The notes under the pieces are model-generated. The model was not told the origin of the DNA. It saw nothing but the letters and a program-made list of their open reading frames with translations, and ran no database searches. A DNA stretch of 38,208 nt from NCBI GenBank assembly GCA_938028765.1, contig CALIZF010000053.1, positions 1 to 38,208 of the forward strand. Reading direction: 5' to 3'. This stretch comes from an uncultured Paracoccaceae bacterium. Lineage in GTDB: Bacteria > Pseudomonadota > Alphaproteobacteria > Rhodobacterales > Rhodobacteraceae. Below are positions 8,516-17,053 of the stretch, piece by piece. Every line of letters starts with the position of its first letter. Position 1 is the stretch's first letter. The position numbers and the translations under genes were made by a program.

Positions 8516-9805
8516 CTATCCCGCGTGCCGTTCCAGCCAGCCTTCAAGGCGGGCGCGCACCTCGTCGGCAAGCGCCGGATCGGCGATCTCGTCCAGCGCC
8601 TCGCCGAGGAAGGCCAGCACCAGCAGCGCCTGAGCCTGCGCCAGCGGCACTCCGCGCGACCGCAGGTAGAAGAGCGCCGCGGGATCGATCGCGCCGGCGG
8701 TGGACCCGTGGCTGCACTTCACGTCGTCGGCGTAGATCTCCAGCTCCGGCTTGGCCAGGAACTGGCTGTCCTCGTCCAGAAGCAGGCTCTGGCTCAGCTG
8801 ATAGCCATCCGTCTTCTGCGCGCCGGGGCGGACGAGGATCTTGCCCTGGAACACGCCGACCGCGCCGTGCTTCAGCACCTTCTTGTAGACCTGCCGGCTT
8901 TCGCAGCCCTCCGCGCCATGGATGACGAACACCGTGTCGTCGTGATGGAAATCGCCGTCGCCGACCGCCGCCCCCGCGATATGGGCGGACGCCTGGGGAC
9001 CTGCGATCTCGATCACCGCCTCGTTCCGGGTCAGCCGGCCGTTCGCCGTGAGGGTGAAGGACTTGAAGAGCGCCCGCGCGCCGAGGCGGGCGAAGAGGTG
9101 GGTCACCGCCCGCCGCTGGTGGTCGCGGCCCTGCGCGCGGACATGGTGGAAGGCGCCGCCTTCGGCGACCTCGACCTCGAGCACGGTGTTCAGGCGCGCC
9201 GCACCCGGCCCGTTCTCGAGCAGGGTCAGCGCCGCCCCCGGCTCGACCCTCACGCAATGGTGCAAGATCGCGTCGGACGTCTCGGACTCGTGGCGGTAGA
9301 TCAGCGAGACGGGCCGCGCGGCGCGACCGGTCACCCGGATCAGCACGCCGTCGGTGGCATGGGCCGTGTTCAGCGCGGCGAAGGGCCGCGGCACCGGATC
9401 GTGGGCGCGCGCCTCGAGCGCGCCGTAGATGTCGCGCGCCCAGTGGATGTCGGCCGCTCCCGCCGCGGCGAGCCGCACGATCTCGACCCCCGCCAGCGCG
9501 GGGTCGTCGGACGCGGCGGGGTCGAACACGCCGTCTACGAACACGAGGCGCACCCGGTCGATCGCGTCGAACACCGGCGGTTCGCCTGCATCGAACCGCG
9601 CGGCGGGCTCCGGCGCGGGCGCGTTCAGCGTCGCGGGATCGGTGTAGCGCCAGTATTCGTCGCGCCGCGCGGGCAGGCCCATGCCCGCCAGCCGTGCAGC
9701 CGCCTGCGACCGCGCCGCCGCCAGCCAGCCCGATCCGCCGGCCGCCGCGGGTAGGGCGGCCAGCCGCGCCGCCAGCGCGTCGGCCCTGACCTGCGCCAGC
9801 GCCAT
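8516..9805 (-). CDS. sufD: Fe-S cluster assembly protein SufD
   Basis: Scaffold component that forms the SufBC2D complex, in which Fe-S clusters are built on SufB/SufD with ATP hydrolysis by SufC. It has 429 residues. An N-terminal helical part (RRDEYWRYTDPATLN is the typical SufD opening) is followed by the beta-helix core. The C-terminal motif VKCSHGSTAGAIDPAALFYLRSRG is the family signature that contacts SufC. The start at 9805 overlaps the sufC stop (TGATG). The frame is open further upstream inside sufC, but that part has no family similarity. Intact. Confidence 0.95.
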   Translation of the reverse strand: MALAQVRADALAARLAALPAAAGGSGWLAAARSQAAARLAGMGLPARRDEYWRYTDPATLNAPAPEPAARFDAGEPPVFDAIDRVRLVFVDGVFDPAASDDPALAGVEIVRLAAAGAADIHWARDIYGALEARAHDPVPRPFAALNTAHATDGVLIRVTGRAARPVSLIYRHESETSDAILHHCVRVEPGAALTLLENGPGAARLNTVLEVEVAEGGAFHHVRAQGRDHQRRAVTHLFARLGARALFKSFTLTANGRLTRNEAVIEIAGPQASAHIAGAAVGDGDFHHDDTVFVIHGAEGCESRQVYKKVLKHGAVGVFQGKILVRPGAQKTDGYQLSQSLLLDEDSQFLAKPELEIYADDVKCSHGSTAGAIDPAALFYLRSRGVPLAQAQALLVLAFLGEALDEIADPALADEVRARLEGWLERHAG

Positions 9806-10560
9806 CACGCCACCTCCGCAAGGATGCCGGCATAGCCGTTGTGCTCGACTTCCAGCGCAAGCTCCGGCCCGCCCGACTTCACGATGCGACCACTGGCCAT
9901 GATATGGACCACGTCGGGGCGGATGTGGTCGAGCAGCCGCTGGTAATGTGTGATCACGAGAAACCCGCGCCCGGCATCGCGCAGCGCGTTCACCCCCTCC
10001 GCCACGAGCCGCATCGCATCGACATCGAGGCCGGAATCGGTCTCGTCGAGGATGCACATGCGCGGCTCCAGCATCGCCATCTGCAGGATCTCGTTGCGTT
10101 TCTTCTCGCCGCCGGAAAAGCCGACGTTGACCGGGCGCTTCAGCATCTCGGCGTCGATCTTCAGGCTCGCGGCCTTCGCCCGCACCGCCTTGAGGAACTC
10201 GCCTGCCGAAAGCTCGGCCTCGCCGCGGGCCTTGCGCTGCGCGTTCACCGCGGTGCGAAGGAAGGTCATGTTGCCGACGCCGGGGATTTCCACCGGATAT
10301 TGGAAGGCCAGGAACAGGCCAGCCGCCGCGCGCTCTTCCGGCTCCATCGCCAGCAGATCCGCCCCGTCCAGCGTCGCCGTGCCCCCGGTCACGGCATAGC
10401 CCTCGCGCCCCGCCAGAACATAGGACAGAGTGGACTTGCCCGACCCGTTCGGGCCCATGATCGCGTGGACGCTGCCGGGCGGCACCGTCAGGTCCACCCC
10501 GTTCAGGATCGGTTTGTCCTCGGCCTCAAGCTTGACGTGCAGGTTGCGGATTTCGAGCAT
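9805..10560 (-). CDS. sufC: Fe-S cluster assembly ATPase SufC
   Basis: Soluble ABC-type ATPase that drives the SufBCD scaffold. It has 251 residues, typical for SufC. Walker A is MGPNGSGKSTLSYVLAG near residue 35, the signature is NVGFSGGEKKRNEILQM, Walker B is MCILDETDSGLDVDAM with the SufC-specific ETDSGLD form, and VITHYQRLLDHI is the H-loop. A strong GGAGGGAAAAG lies directly before the ATG, the best ribosome site in the operon. It sits 16 bases after the methyltransferase-like gene and is coupled to sufD by a stop-start overlap. Confidence 0.97.
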   Translation of the reverse strand: MLEIRNLHVKLEAEDKPILNGVDLTVPPGSVHAIMGPNGSGKSTLSYVLAGREGYAVTGGTATLDGADLLAMEPEERAAAGLFLAFQYPVEIPGVGNMTFLRTAVNAQRKARGEAELSAGEFLKAVRAKAASLKIDAEMLKRPVNVGFSGGEKKRNEILQMAMLEPRMCILDETDSGLDVDAMRLVAEGVNALRDAGRGFLVITHYQRLLDHIRPDVVHIMASGRIVKSGGPELALEVEHNGYAGILAEVA

Positions 10561-10576
10561 CTTTTCCCTCCGCGCC

Positions 10577-11188
10577 TCAGACCGGGCGCATGTAGAAGTT
10601 CATCACCCAGCCCAGCCGGTCGGCCGGCACGGGGGTAGGGGCGACGGCGAAAACCGCCATCCGCCCCGCGAACCCCGCAGGCGCCAGGAACGGCTCGACC
10701 GCGTGATACGTCCTGCGGTTCAGATAGTCGTCGAACAGCACCGTGACAGGCCGCGCGCAGCGGAAGGCGACCGTCAGCAGGCAGGCAACCCGGAATCGGC
10801 CGTCGATCAGCACCACGTCGGGGTGCAGGAAATCCGGACGGTCCCAGACCGACAGCGGATAGGACGGCCAGCGCCGGAAACGCCGGTCGTCCGCCGGGTG
10901 GCCCCAGTCGCGCGTCGGCCCTATGTCGCCGTGATGCAGCCGCACGTCCGCCGCCGGCGGGTTCGCCTCGAAATAGCGCTCCATGCCGGTCAGCCACGCC
11001 CGATCGCTTTCCACCGCAAAGACGACGCGCCCCGGGAGCTCCGCCGCCACGACCGTCGAGCCGCCCGAGCCATATTCGAGGATCACCCCCGCCTGACCGT
11101 AGGCCGTGCGCAAGGCCGCGGCCGCATCGGGCGGCAGCGTCAGGCGCGGGGCAGGGGGCGCCGCTACGGGTGCGGGCCCGTCAGCCAC
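10577..11188 (-). CDS. Methyltransferase-like protein inside the suf operon, function unknown
   Basis: 203 residues if it starts at the GTG at 11188, which overlaps the stop of the preceding small gene (GTGGCTGA) and so fits a coupled start. It shows a Rossmann-type SAM-binding pattern: motif I ILEYGSGGSTVVAAEL, an acidic end of strand 2 at VVFAVESD, and VVLIDGRFRVACLLTVAF as the motif IV/V region. The middle (WPSYPLSVWDRPDFLHPDV) and the C-terminal LFDDYLNRRTYHAVEPFL have no function I recognise. A methyltransferase fold is well supported; its substrate is not known. The position between sufB and sufC suggests a role in Fe-S biogenesis, possibly modification of a carrier or client, but this is inference. 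Confidence 0.78.
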   Translation of the reverse strand: MADGPAPVAAPPAPRLTLPPDAAAALRTAYGQAGVILEYGSGGSTVVAAELPGRVVFAVESDRAWLTGMERYFEANPPAADVRLHHGDIGPTRDWGHPADDRRFRRWPSYPLSVWDRPDFLHPDVVLIDGRFRVACLLTVAFRCARPVTVLFDDYLNRRTYHAVEPFLAPAGFAGRMAVFAVAPTPVPADRLGWVMNFYMRPV

Positions 11189-11450
11189 GCCGCACCGCCG
11201 TGCCGATGGGGCAGACCCTCGGCATTCCGTCGATCTCTGCGCCGACGAGGCCCGCGCCCGAGGCCGCATCCGCCGCCCTGGCGCGCGCGGTCCTCCGTCC
11301 CGGCCCTCCCGACCTGCCGCCGCGGAGATCGGCGGTCCCGGCCCAGGTCCGGCGGACCGGGTTCGCCCCGGGGATCGCCGCGCCGGGCGCGATCCCCAGG
11401 CAGGTCGCGATGCGCCGCCCCTCGCGCGACCGGAAGGTGGTCACGTTCAT
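11181..11450 (-). CDS. Possible small Arg/Ala-rich protein (89 aa) in the suf operon
   Basis: This ATG-started frame fills the otherwise empty space between the 96-residue protein and the methyltransferase-like gene. Its first 40 codons have almost only G or C in third position, like real genes here. A G-rich ribosome site lies about 8 bases in front, and its stop overlaps the next start by 8 bases. The protein begins MNVTTFRSREGRRIATCLGI and continues Gly/Arg/Ala-rich to PIGTAVRRG; I see no domain, signal peptide or membrane segment. The composition is close to what a random frame gives in this genome, so it may not be made. Conservation in relatives would decide. Confidence 0.38.
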   Translation of the reverse strand: MNVTTFRSREGRRIATCLGIAPGAAIPGANPVRRTWAGTADLRGGRSGGPGRRTARARAADAASGAGLVGAEIDGMPRVCPIGTAVRRG

Positions 11451-11463
11451 CCCCGACCCCCGG

Positions 11464-11754
11464 TCAGCCCTGCGGCACCGCCTCGGGCAGACCGAGGTCC
11501 GCGGCGCCCACCTTGGCGTAGAGGCAGGCCGTCGCCAGGGCATCGGCCAGCCGCAGCCGGTCGAGCTTGAGGTCCTCGACGCATTCGGCCACCAGGGCGA
11601 CGATCGCGACGTTGGCCAGCGCCGCTACCACCTCTGGGTGGCTGTCGATCGCCTTGATCTGCGCCACAAGGTCGGCCACCCGCGCGGCCACCTGTTCGGA
11701 CGGCTGCGCCGCCCGCGGCGCTGCGGCGGCAATCTCCTGCATCGGCGCGTTCAT
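11464..11754 (-). CDS. Conserved-looking small helical protein (96 aa) downstream of sufB
   Basis: Small soluble, mainly helical protein: an Ala-rich N-terminus, then QVAARVADLVAQIKAIDSH, ALANVAIVALVAECVEDLKL and ADALATACLYAKVGAADLGL. No domain is recognised. It has two cysteines, C66 region (ECVED) and C80 region (TACLY), but no Cys-pair motif typical of Fe-S carriers. The ATG at 11754 has a strong GGGGGAG 8 bases in front. It lies 55 bases after sufB and 13 bases before the next small frame, inside the suf operon, so co-expression with Fe-S assembly is likely. Function unknown. Confidence 0.72.
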   Translation of the reverse strand: MNAPMQEIAAAAPRAAQPSEQVAARVADLVAQIKAIDSHPEVVAALANVAIVALVAECVEDLKLDRLRLADALATACLYAKVGAADLGLPEAVPQG

Positions 11755-11809
11755 CGCGACACTCCCCCGATCCTACCCGACCCAGACCGCCCACCCGGGC
11801 CGGCCGACC

Positions 11810-13350
<1,541 letters not shown>

Positions 13351-13354
<4 letters not shown>

Positions 13355-14415
13355 CCCTCGCCCCCTCTTGCGCCGGCCCGGGCCAGCGCTTTCGCCCGCG
13401 CTGCCCGCCAGACCTCGGCAAAGCGCCCCGCGTCATCCTCACTCACGCCCGGCCCTAGCGAAATGCGGATGGCCGACGCGGCCACCGCCGGGGAAAACCC
13501 CATTGCCTCCAGGACCCGGCTCGCCCGCACCTTGCCGCTGGAACAGGCCGATCCCGCCGAAATGGCGAAACCGGCAAGGTCCATCTGCATCACCTGCGTT
13601 TCGCCCTTCCAGCCGGGCGTGGCGAGGCAGATCGTGTTGGGCAGGCGCGGCGCGTCTTTCCCGATTAAAATAGTCCCGTTTTCCGGCCCGGACAACTCCG
13701 ATTCTAGAATTTTTCTAAGTCGGGCGACGGGCTCCCACACGCCTTCGGCGAGATCCCGGGCCGCCGCCGCGGCAGCGGCCCCGAAGCCGGCGATGCCGGC
13801 GACGTTCTCGGTGCCCGCGCGGCGCCCCATCTCCTGCCCGCCGCCCCTCAGGATGGCCGTGAGGTCGAGGCCGCGGCGCAGCACCAGCGCGCCCACCCCC
13901 TTGGGCCCCCCGAGCTTGTGGGCCGACACGATGCCCGCGTCGATCCCGGACCAGTCGAACGCCAACGGCAGCTTGCCGAAGGCCTGCGTCAGGTCGCTGA
14001 CGGCGAGGCCCGCGGGCAGGTCCTGCACCACCCCGGTCTCGGAGTTCGCGGCCTGCAACGCGCTGCGTGCTGGGTCCGCCACCGCGACCCGCCCCGCCCC
14101 ATCCACCGCCAGCGCCGGGTCGCACCAGGCCAGCACCGCCTCGTGCTCCACCCCCGCGCAGACCAGGCCCCGGCCGGCGCAGGCCAGCGCCGCCGCCTCG
14201 GTCGCGCCGCTCGTGAACACGACGTCGGCCGCCTGCGCCCCCAGGGCTTCGGCGACCTGCGCCCGTGCGCGCTCTACGATCGCGCGCGCTGCCCGCCCCT
14301 CGGCATGGACGGACGAGGGGTTCCCCACCGCGTCGAGCGCCGCGACCATCGCCGCGCGCGCCTCGGGCCGCAGCGGCGCCGTCGCGTTCCAGTCGAGATA
14401 GACACGCCGGCTCAC
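13351..14415 (-). CDS. iscS: Cysteine desulfurase, IscS/NifS type
   Basis: PLP-dependent sulfur donor, 354 residues. The N-terminus [19 protein letters not shown] is the group I opening. Further motifs are [14 protein letters not shown], the PLP lysine in [15 protein letters not shown], and the active-site loop with its cysteine in [21 protein letters not shown]. It is shorter than E. coli IscS and lacks the extended C-terminal tail, as is common for the desulfurase next to iscR in Rhodobacteraceae. It is coupled to sufB by an ATGA overlap. The same operon ends with a second desulfurase, sufS, so two sulfur donors are made together. I separate them by motif: this one has the SSGK loop, SufS has the RAGTHC motif. 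Confidence 0.92.
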
Positions 14416-14509
14416 GCCCGCACCCCGTCCGGACGACGCGGCGGCACGGCCGGTCGTCGGCGGCCGCGCGCGCTCTTTCCGCCGCCGGTCCGGGCTGCCG
14501 CGCTGCCTG

Positions 14510-14554
14510 CTTCATCTTGTCGGAAATACTCCGGGGTCCGGGGCAGCGCCCCGG
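14510..14554 (+). repeat. Short interspersed repeat with hairpin between iscS and iscR (copy 1)
   Basis: Bases 14510-14532 are identical over 23 bases to 34248-34270 (core TCGGAAATACTCC). They are followed by a perfect 7-bp hairpin, CCGGGGC (14538-14544), loop AGC, GCCCCGG (14548-14554). It lies in the 160-base gap between iscR and iscS, both transcribed leftwards, so the hairpin is met by RNA polymerase after iscR. It could attenuate or process the iscR-iscS transcript. I remember this core as frequent in Rhodobacteraceae intergenic regions, but could not check. Confidence 0.75.
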
Positions 14555-14575
14555 TGCTGGCGGCGCGGCCGAGGG

Positions 14576-15052
14576 TCATTCCTCGTCCACCACCCGCAAC
14601 AGCGCGGGCACGGCGGGGCAGGGGGTCAGGGCATTGCCGACCACGTCCGACAGCCGCACCTGGTGCAGATAGACATAGACGGTGGCCGACAGCCCTTCCC
14701 ACAGGCGGTTCGTCAGCGATTGCGCCCTCGTGCCCGACAGCGCGCCCGAGGCGCCGGCGCCGGTGTGCATCGCGCTGACCGTCTCGTCCACCGCCTCCAG
14801 CACGTCCGAGACGCGGATCGCGTCGGCGGACCGCGCAAGGCGATAGCCGCCGCCGGGACCGCGCACGGACTCGACCAGCCCCGCCCGGCGCAGCTTGACG
14901 AACAGCTGTTCGAGGTAGGGCAGGCTGATGTCCTGCCGCCGCGCGATCTCAGCCAGCGAGACGCGCCCCTCGCTACATGAACCGCCCTCGCTTGCTAGCG
15001 CGAGGTCGGCCAGCGCGACCATCGCATAGCGCCCCTTCGTCGACAGCTTCAT
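14576..15052 (-). CDS. iscR: Rrf2-family Fe-S regulator IscR
   Basis: DNA-binding regulator of Fe-S cluster genes, 158 residues from the ATG at 15052 (MKLSTKGRYAMVAL, the exact family start; an upstream in-frame start adds an unrelated 15 residues). The winged helix includes VSLAEIARRQDISLPYLEQL and LVESVRGPGGGYRLAR. The loop after the dimerisation helix, where E. coli IscR has three cysteines, reads SAMHTGAGASGALSGTRAQ and has no cysteine. The only cysteines are C30 region (GGSCSEG) and one near the C-terminus (TPCPAVP). Rhodobacter sphaeroides IscR is known as an unusual form with a different cluster ligation, and this protein seems to be of that type. It is the first gene of the operon and probably controls it. 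Confidence 0.94.
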   Translation of the reverse strand: MKLSTKGRYAMVALADLALASEGGSCSEGRVSLAEIARRQDISLPYLEQLFVKLRRAGLVESVRGPGGGYRLARSADAIRVSDVLEAVDETVSAMHTGAGASGALSGTRAQSLTNRLWEGLSATVYVYLHQVRLSDVVGNALTPCPAVPALLRVVDEE

Positions 15053-15163
15053 CGCCCTTGCCCCGCACCCTGACCCCCGGCAGACCGGCAGCGCCATTGA
15101 CGCGCCGCACCGGCCGCTTTACCTCACCTGAGCCGCGCCGGGGCTGCGGCGCACCGCGATCCG

Positions 15164-15192
15164 GGTCTAGGTAGGCCCGGCTTCCGCGTCAA
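15164..15192 (-). promoter_or_regulatory. Candidate promoter of the iscR-suf operon with overlapping inverted repeat
   Basis: Reading leftwards there is TTGACG (15192-15187), a 17-base spacer and TAGACC (15169-15164), a plausible sigma-70 pair in front of iscR. The -10 region lies within an inverted repeat with arms CCGGG and CCCGG (15161-15180), which could be an operator, for instance for IscR itself or an iron regulator. This is a pattern match only. Confidence 0.5.
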
Positions 15193-15231
15193 GCGCCGAG
15201 CCCCGGCCAGACAACAAGGGACGGCGACCGC

Positions 15232-15891
15232 ATGCCCGAAGTGATCTTCCCCGGCCCGGACGGCCGGCTCGAAGGCCGATACCACCCGCAGAAGGACCGC
15301 GACGCCCCCATCGCCATCGTGCTGCACCCGCATCCGCAGTTCGGCGGCACGATGAACAACCGCGTGGTCTACAACCTGCATTATGCATTCTACAACCTCG
15401 GCTTCACGGTCCTGCGGTTCAACTTCCGCGGCGTCGGGCGCAGCCAGGGCGAATACGACCAGGGAATCGGCGAGCTCAGCGATGCCGCCAGCGCGCTCGA
15501 CTACCTGCAGTCGATGAACCAGAACGCCAAGCACTGCTGGGTCGCAGGCTTCAGCTTCGGCGCCTGGATCGGGATGCAGCTGCTGATGCGTCGGCCCGAG
15601 ATCACCGGCTTCGTCTCGGTCGCGCCGCCCGCGAACATGTACGACTTCACCTTTCTCGCCCCGTGCCCCGCGTCGGGCCTGATCATTCACGGCACCGCCG
15701 ACCGGGTGGCGCCGCCGAAGGACACGCAGCTTCTGGTCAACAAGCTGCACGAGCAGAAGGGCATCACCATCACCCACCGGCAGATCGAGGGTGCGGGTCA
15801 CTTCTTCGAGGACGAGGAGGCGCATATGAAGCCGCTGATGGCCGAGGTGACGTCCTACGTGAAGCGGCGGCTGACCGAGGGGACGCGCTGA
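15232..15891 (+). CDS. Alpha/beta hydrolase (COG2945-type)
   Basis: 219-residue single-domain hydrolase. The order of motifs fits the short alpha/beta-hydrolase group: IVLHPHPQFGGTMNN (oxyanion region), LRFNFRGVGRSQGEYD, the nucleophile elbow GFSFGAW (serine), the acid in IIHGTADRVAPP and the His in IEGAGHFFEDEE. The whole triad is present. The group is called phospholipase/carboxylesterase- or X-Pro peptidase-like; the natural substrate is not known. The ATG at 15232 has AAGGGA 11 bases upstream. It diverges from iscR over 179 bases and overlaps the next gene by TGATG, so it leads a three-gene run that ends before icd. Confidence 0.88.
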   Translation: MPEVIFPGPDGRLEGRYHPQKDRDAPIAIVLHPHPQFGGTMNNRVVYNLHYAFYNLGFTVLRFNFRGVGRSQGEYDQGIGELSDAASALDYLQSMNQNAKHCWVAGFSFGAWIGMQLLMRRPEITGFVSVAPPANMYDFTFLAPCPASGLIIHGTADRVAPPKDTQLLVNKLHEQKGITITHRQIEGAGHFFEDEEAHMKPLMAEVTSYVKRRLTEGTR

Positions 15892-16154
15892 TGCGCGCGA
15901 TCGAGGATCTGGCCGACGCGCTCGCGCGCGACGTGCTGGACAATCAGGACCAGCTTGGCGACGACCGGTTCTACGACAAGGTGGCGCGGGTGATCGGCAC
16001 CTCGTCGCCGACCCTGCAGGAAGCGTTCATGACCGCCGTCCGCATCCGTCTGGCCGAGCGCCGCGGGCGGGCCTTCCTCGAGGCGGCGCTGCAGGCGCGG
16101 CGCGAGGGGCGGTCGGGGCCCGAGGCGCCGCGCGAGCTCGGGCCTGGGCATTGA
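15891..16154 (+). CDS. Unknown small protein (87 aa)
   Basis: Soluble, helix-rich, charged protein that begins MRAIEDLADALARDVLDNQ. The middle, RFYDKVARVIGTSSPTLQEA, followed by FMTAVRIRLAERRGRAFLEA, suggests a compact helical domain; no cysteine, signal or membrane segment is present. Its start overlaps the hydrolase stop (TGATG) and its stop overlaps the TTG start of the HD-domain gene, so it is co-translated with both. I do not recognise the family. Codon usage is like its neighbours, so it is probably a real gene. Confidence 0.72.
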   Translation: MRAIEDLADALARDVLDNQDQLGDDRFYDKVARVIGTSSPTLQEAFMTAVRIRLAERRGRAFLEAALQARREGRSGPEAPRELGPGH

Positions 16155-16747
16155 GCGACGCCGGCGCGGCACGGCTGGACGCGCAGCTGGCTTTCCTCAC
16201 CGAGGCCGACCGCCTGAAATCCGTCCTGCGCGCCAATACCCTGTGCGACGGATCGCGGCCCGAGAACTCGGCCGAGCACGCCTGGCACCTTGCGCGCTAC
16301 GCGATGGTGCTGGCCGACCAGGCAGAGCCCGGGGGGGGCATCGGGCGGGTGTTGCGGATGCTGATCCTGCACGATCTGGTCGAGATCGACACTGGCGACA
16401 CGCCGATCCATGCCGCGAACGGGGCCGCGCACGGCTCGGCGGCGGTGCACGCGGCCGAGGCGGCCGCGGCCGACTGCATCTTCGGCCTCCCGCCCGCCGA
16501 TCAGGCCGCAACCTTCCGCGCGCTCTGGGCCGCGTTCGAGGCGGGCGCGACGCCCGAGGCGCGCTTCGCCCGCGCGCTCGATCGGGCGCAGCCGGTGGTG
16601 CAGAACCTCGCGTCCGGCGGGGGCACCTGGCGGACCTACGGGGTGACGGTCGATCAGCTCGACGCCCGCGTGGGTCGCCCAATGGCGCGCGGCGCCCCCG
16701 CGCTTTGGGCACATCTGCGCGCACGGGCGGCGGCGCTTTCCGGCTGA
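16151..16747 (+). CDS. HD-domain phosphohydrolase (YfbR/HDDC2-like)
   Basis: 198 residues. Metal-binding HD motifs are in the expected order: ENSAEHAWHLARYAMVL (first His), LRMLILHDLVEIDTGDTP (the HD pair with the following E and D), and ARALDRAQPVVQN (last Asp). This pattern is that of 5'-deoxynucleotidases of the YfbR/HDDC2 type, which remove phosphate from dNMPs; the substrate here is inferred. It starts with TTG at 16151, overlapping the previous stop (TTGA). An 8-G run at 16331-16338 lies inside the gene but the frame runs through without break. A hairpin follows at 16762. Confidence 0.87.
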   Translation: MSDAGAARLDAQLAFLTEADRLKSVLRANTLCDGSRPENSAEHAWHLARYAMVLADQAEPGGGIGRVLRMLILHDLVEIDTGDTPIHAANGAAHGSAAVHAAEAAAADCIFGLPPADQAATFRALWAAFEAGATPEARFARALDRAQPVVQNLASGGGTWRTYGVTVDQLDARVGRPMARGAPALWAHLRARAAALSG

Positions 16748-16761
16748 TCGGCACGCGCGGG

Positions 16762-16792
16762 GCCGTCGCCCGCCGCCTGAGCCGGCGACGGC
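16762..16792 (+). terminator. Hairpin after the HD-domain gene
   Basis: A perfect 9-bp stem, GCCGTCGCC (16762-16770) and GGCGACGGC (16784-16792), with a 13-base loop, 15 bases after the stop of the HD gene. There is no T run, so it is either a weak intrinsic terminator or an mRNA-stabilising end. The gap from 16748 to 17053 otherwise holds only the icd upstream region. Confidence 0.55.
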
Positions 16793-16966
16793 GCGGCAAG
16801 CTTCAGGCCCGGTGCGGCGTTCGGCTGGCGCCCCTGTCGTCGGCAGTCCGCGCGGCATCGCGCGCATCTTCCGCCGCGGCGCTGCCGCCGCGCGTGCTAT
16901 CGGTAACCGGGCTTCCCGAACGCGCGGTTGCAGCGGCCCGCGCGCGCAGGCCTGCGACGCCGTGTC

Positions 16967-16986
16967 ATCGGTATGCCGTCGCATAC
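16967..16986. promoter_or_regulatory. Palindrome upstream of icd
   Basis: A perfect inverted repeat, CGGTATGC (16967-16974), spacer CGTC, GCATACCG (16979-16986), 67 bases before the icd start. It may be an operator or a 5'-UTR hairpin for icd. No known regulator motif is assigned. Confidence 0.5.
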
Positions 16987-17053
16987 CGCGCTTCCCCGCG
17001 CGATCGCTTTCCGTTAAGACGCAACAGGCGATTTCCCGGACGGAGCGAGGGCC

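Noticed and set aside
16331-16338. 8-G run in the HD-domain gene as a phase-variation switch
   Set aside because: The frame reads through it with intact motifs on both sides, and there is no other sign of switching.
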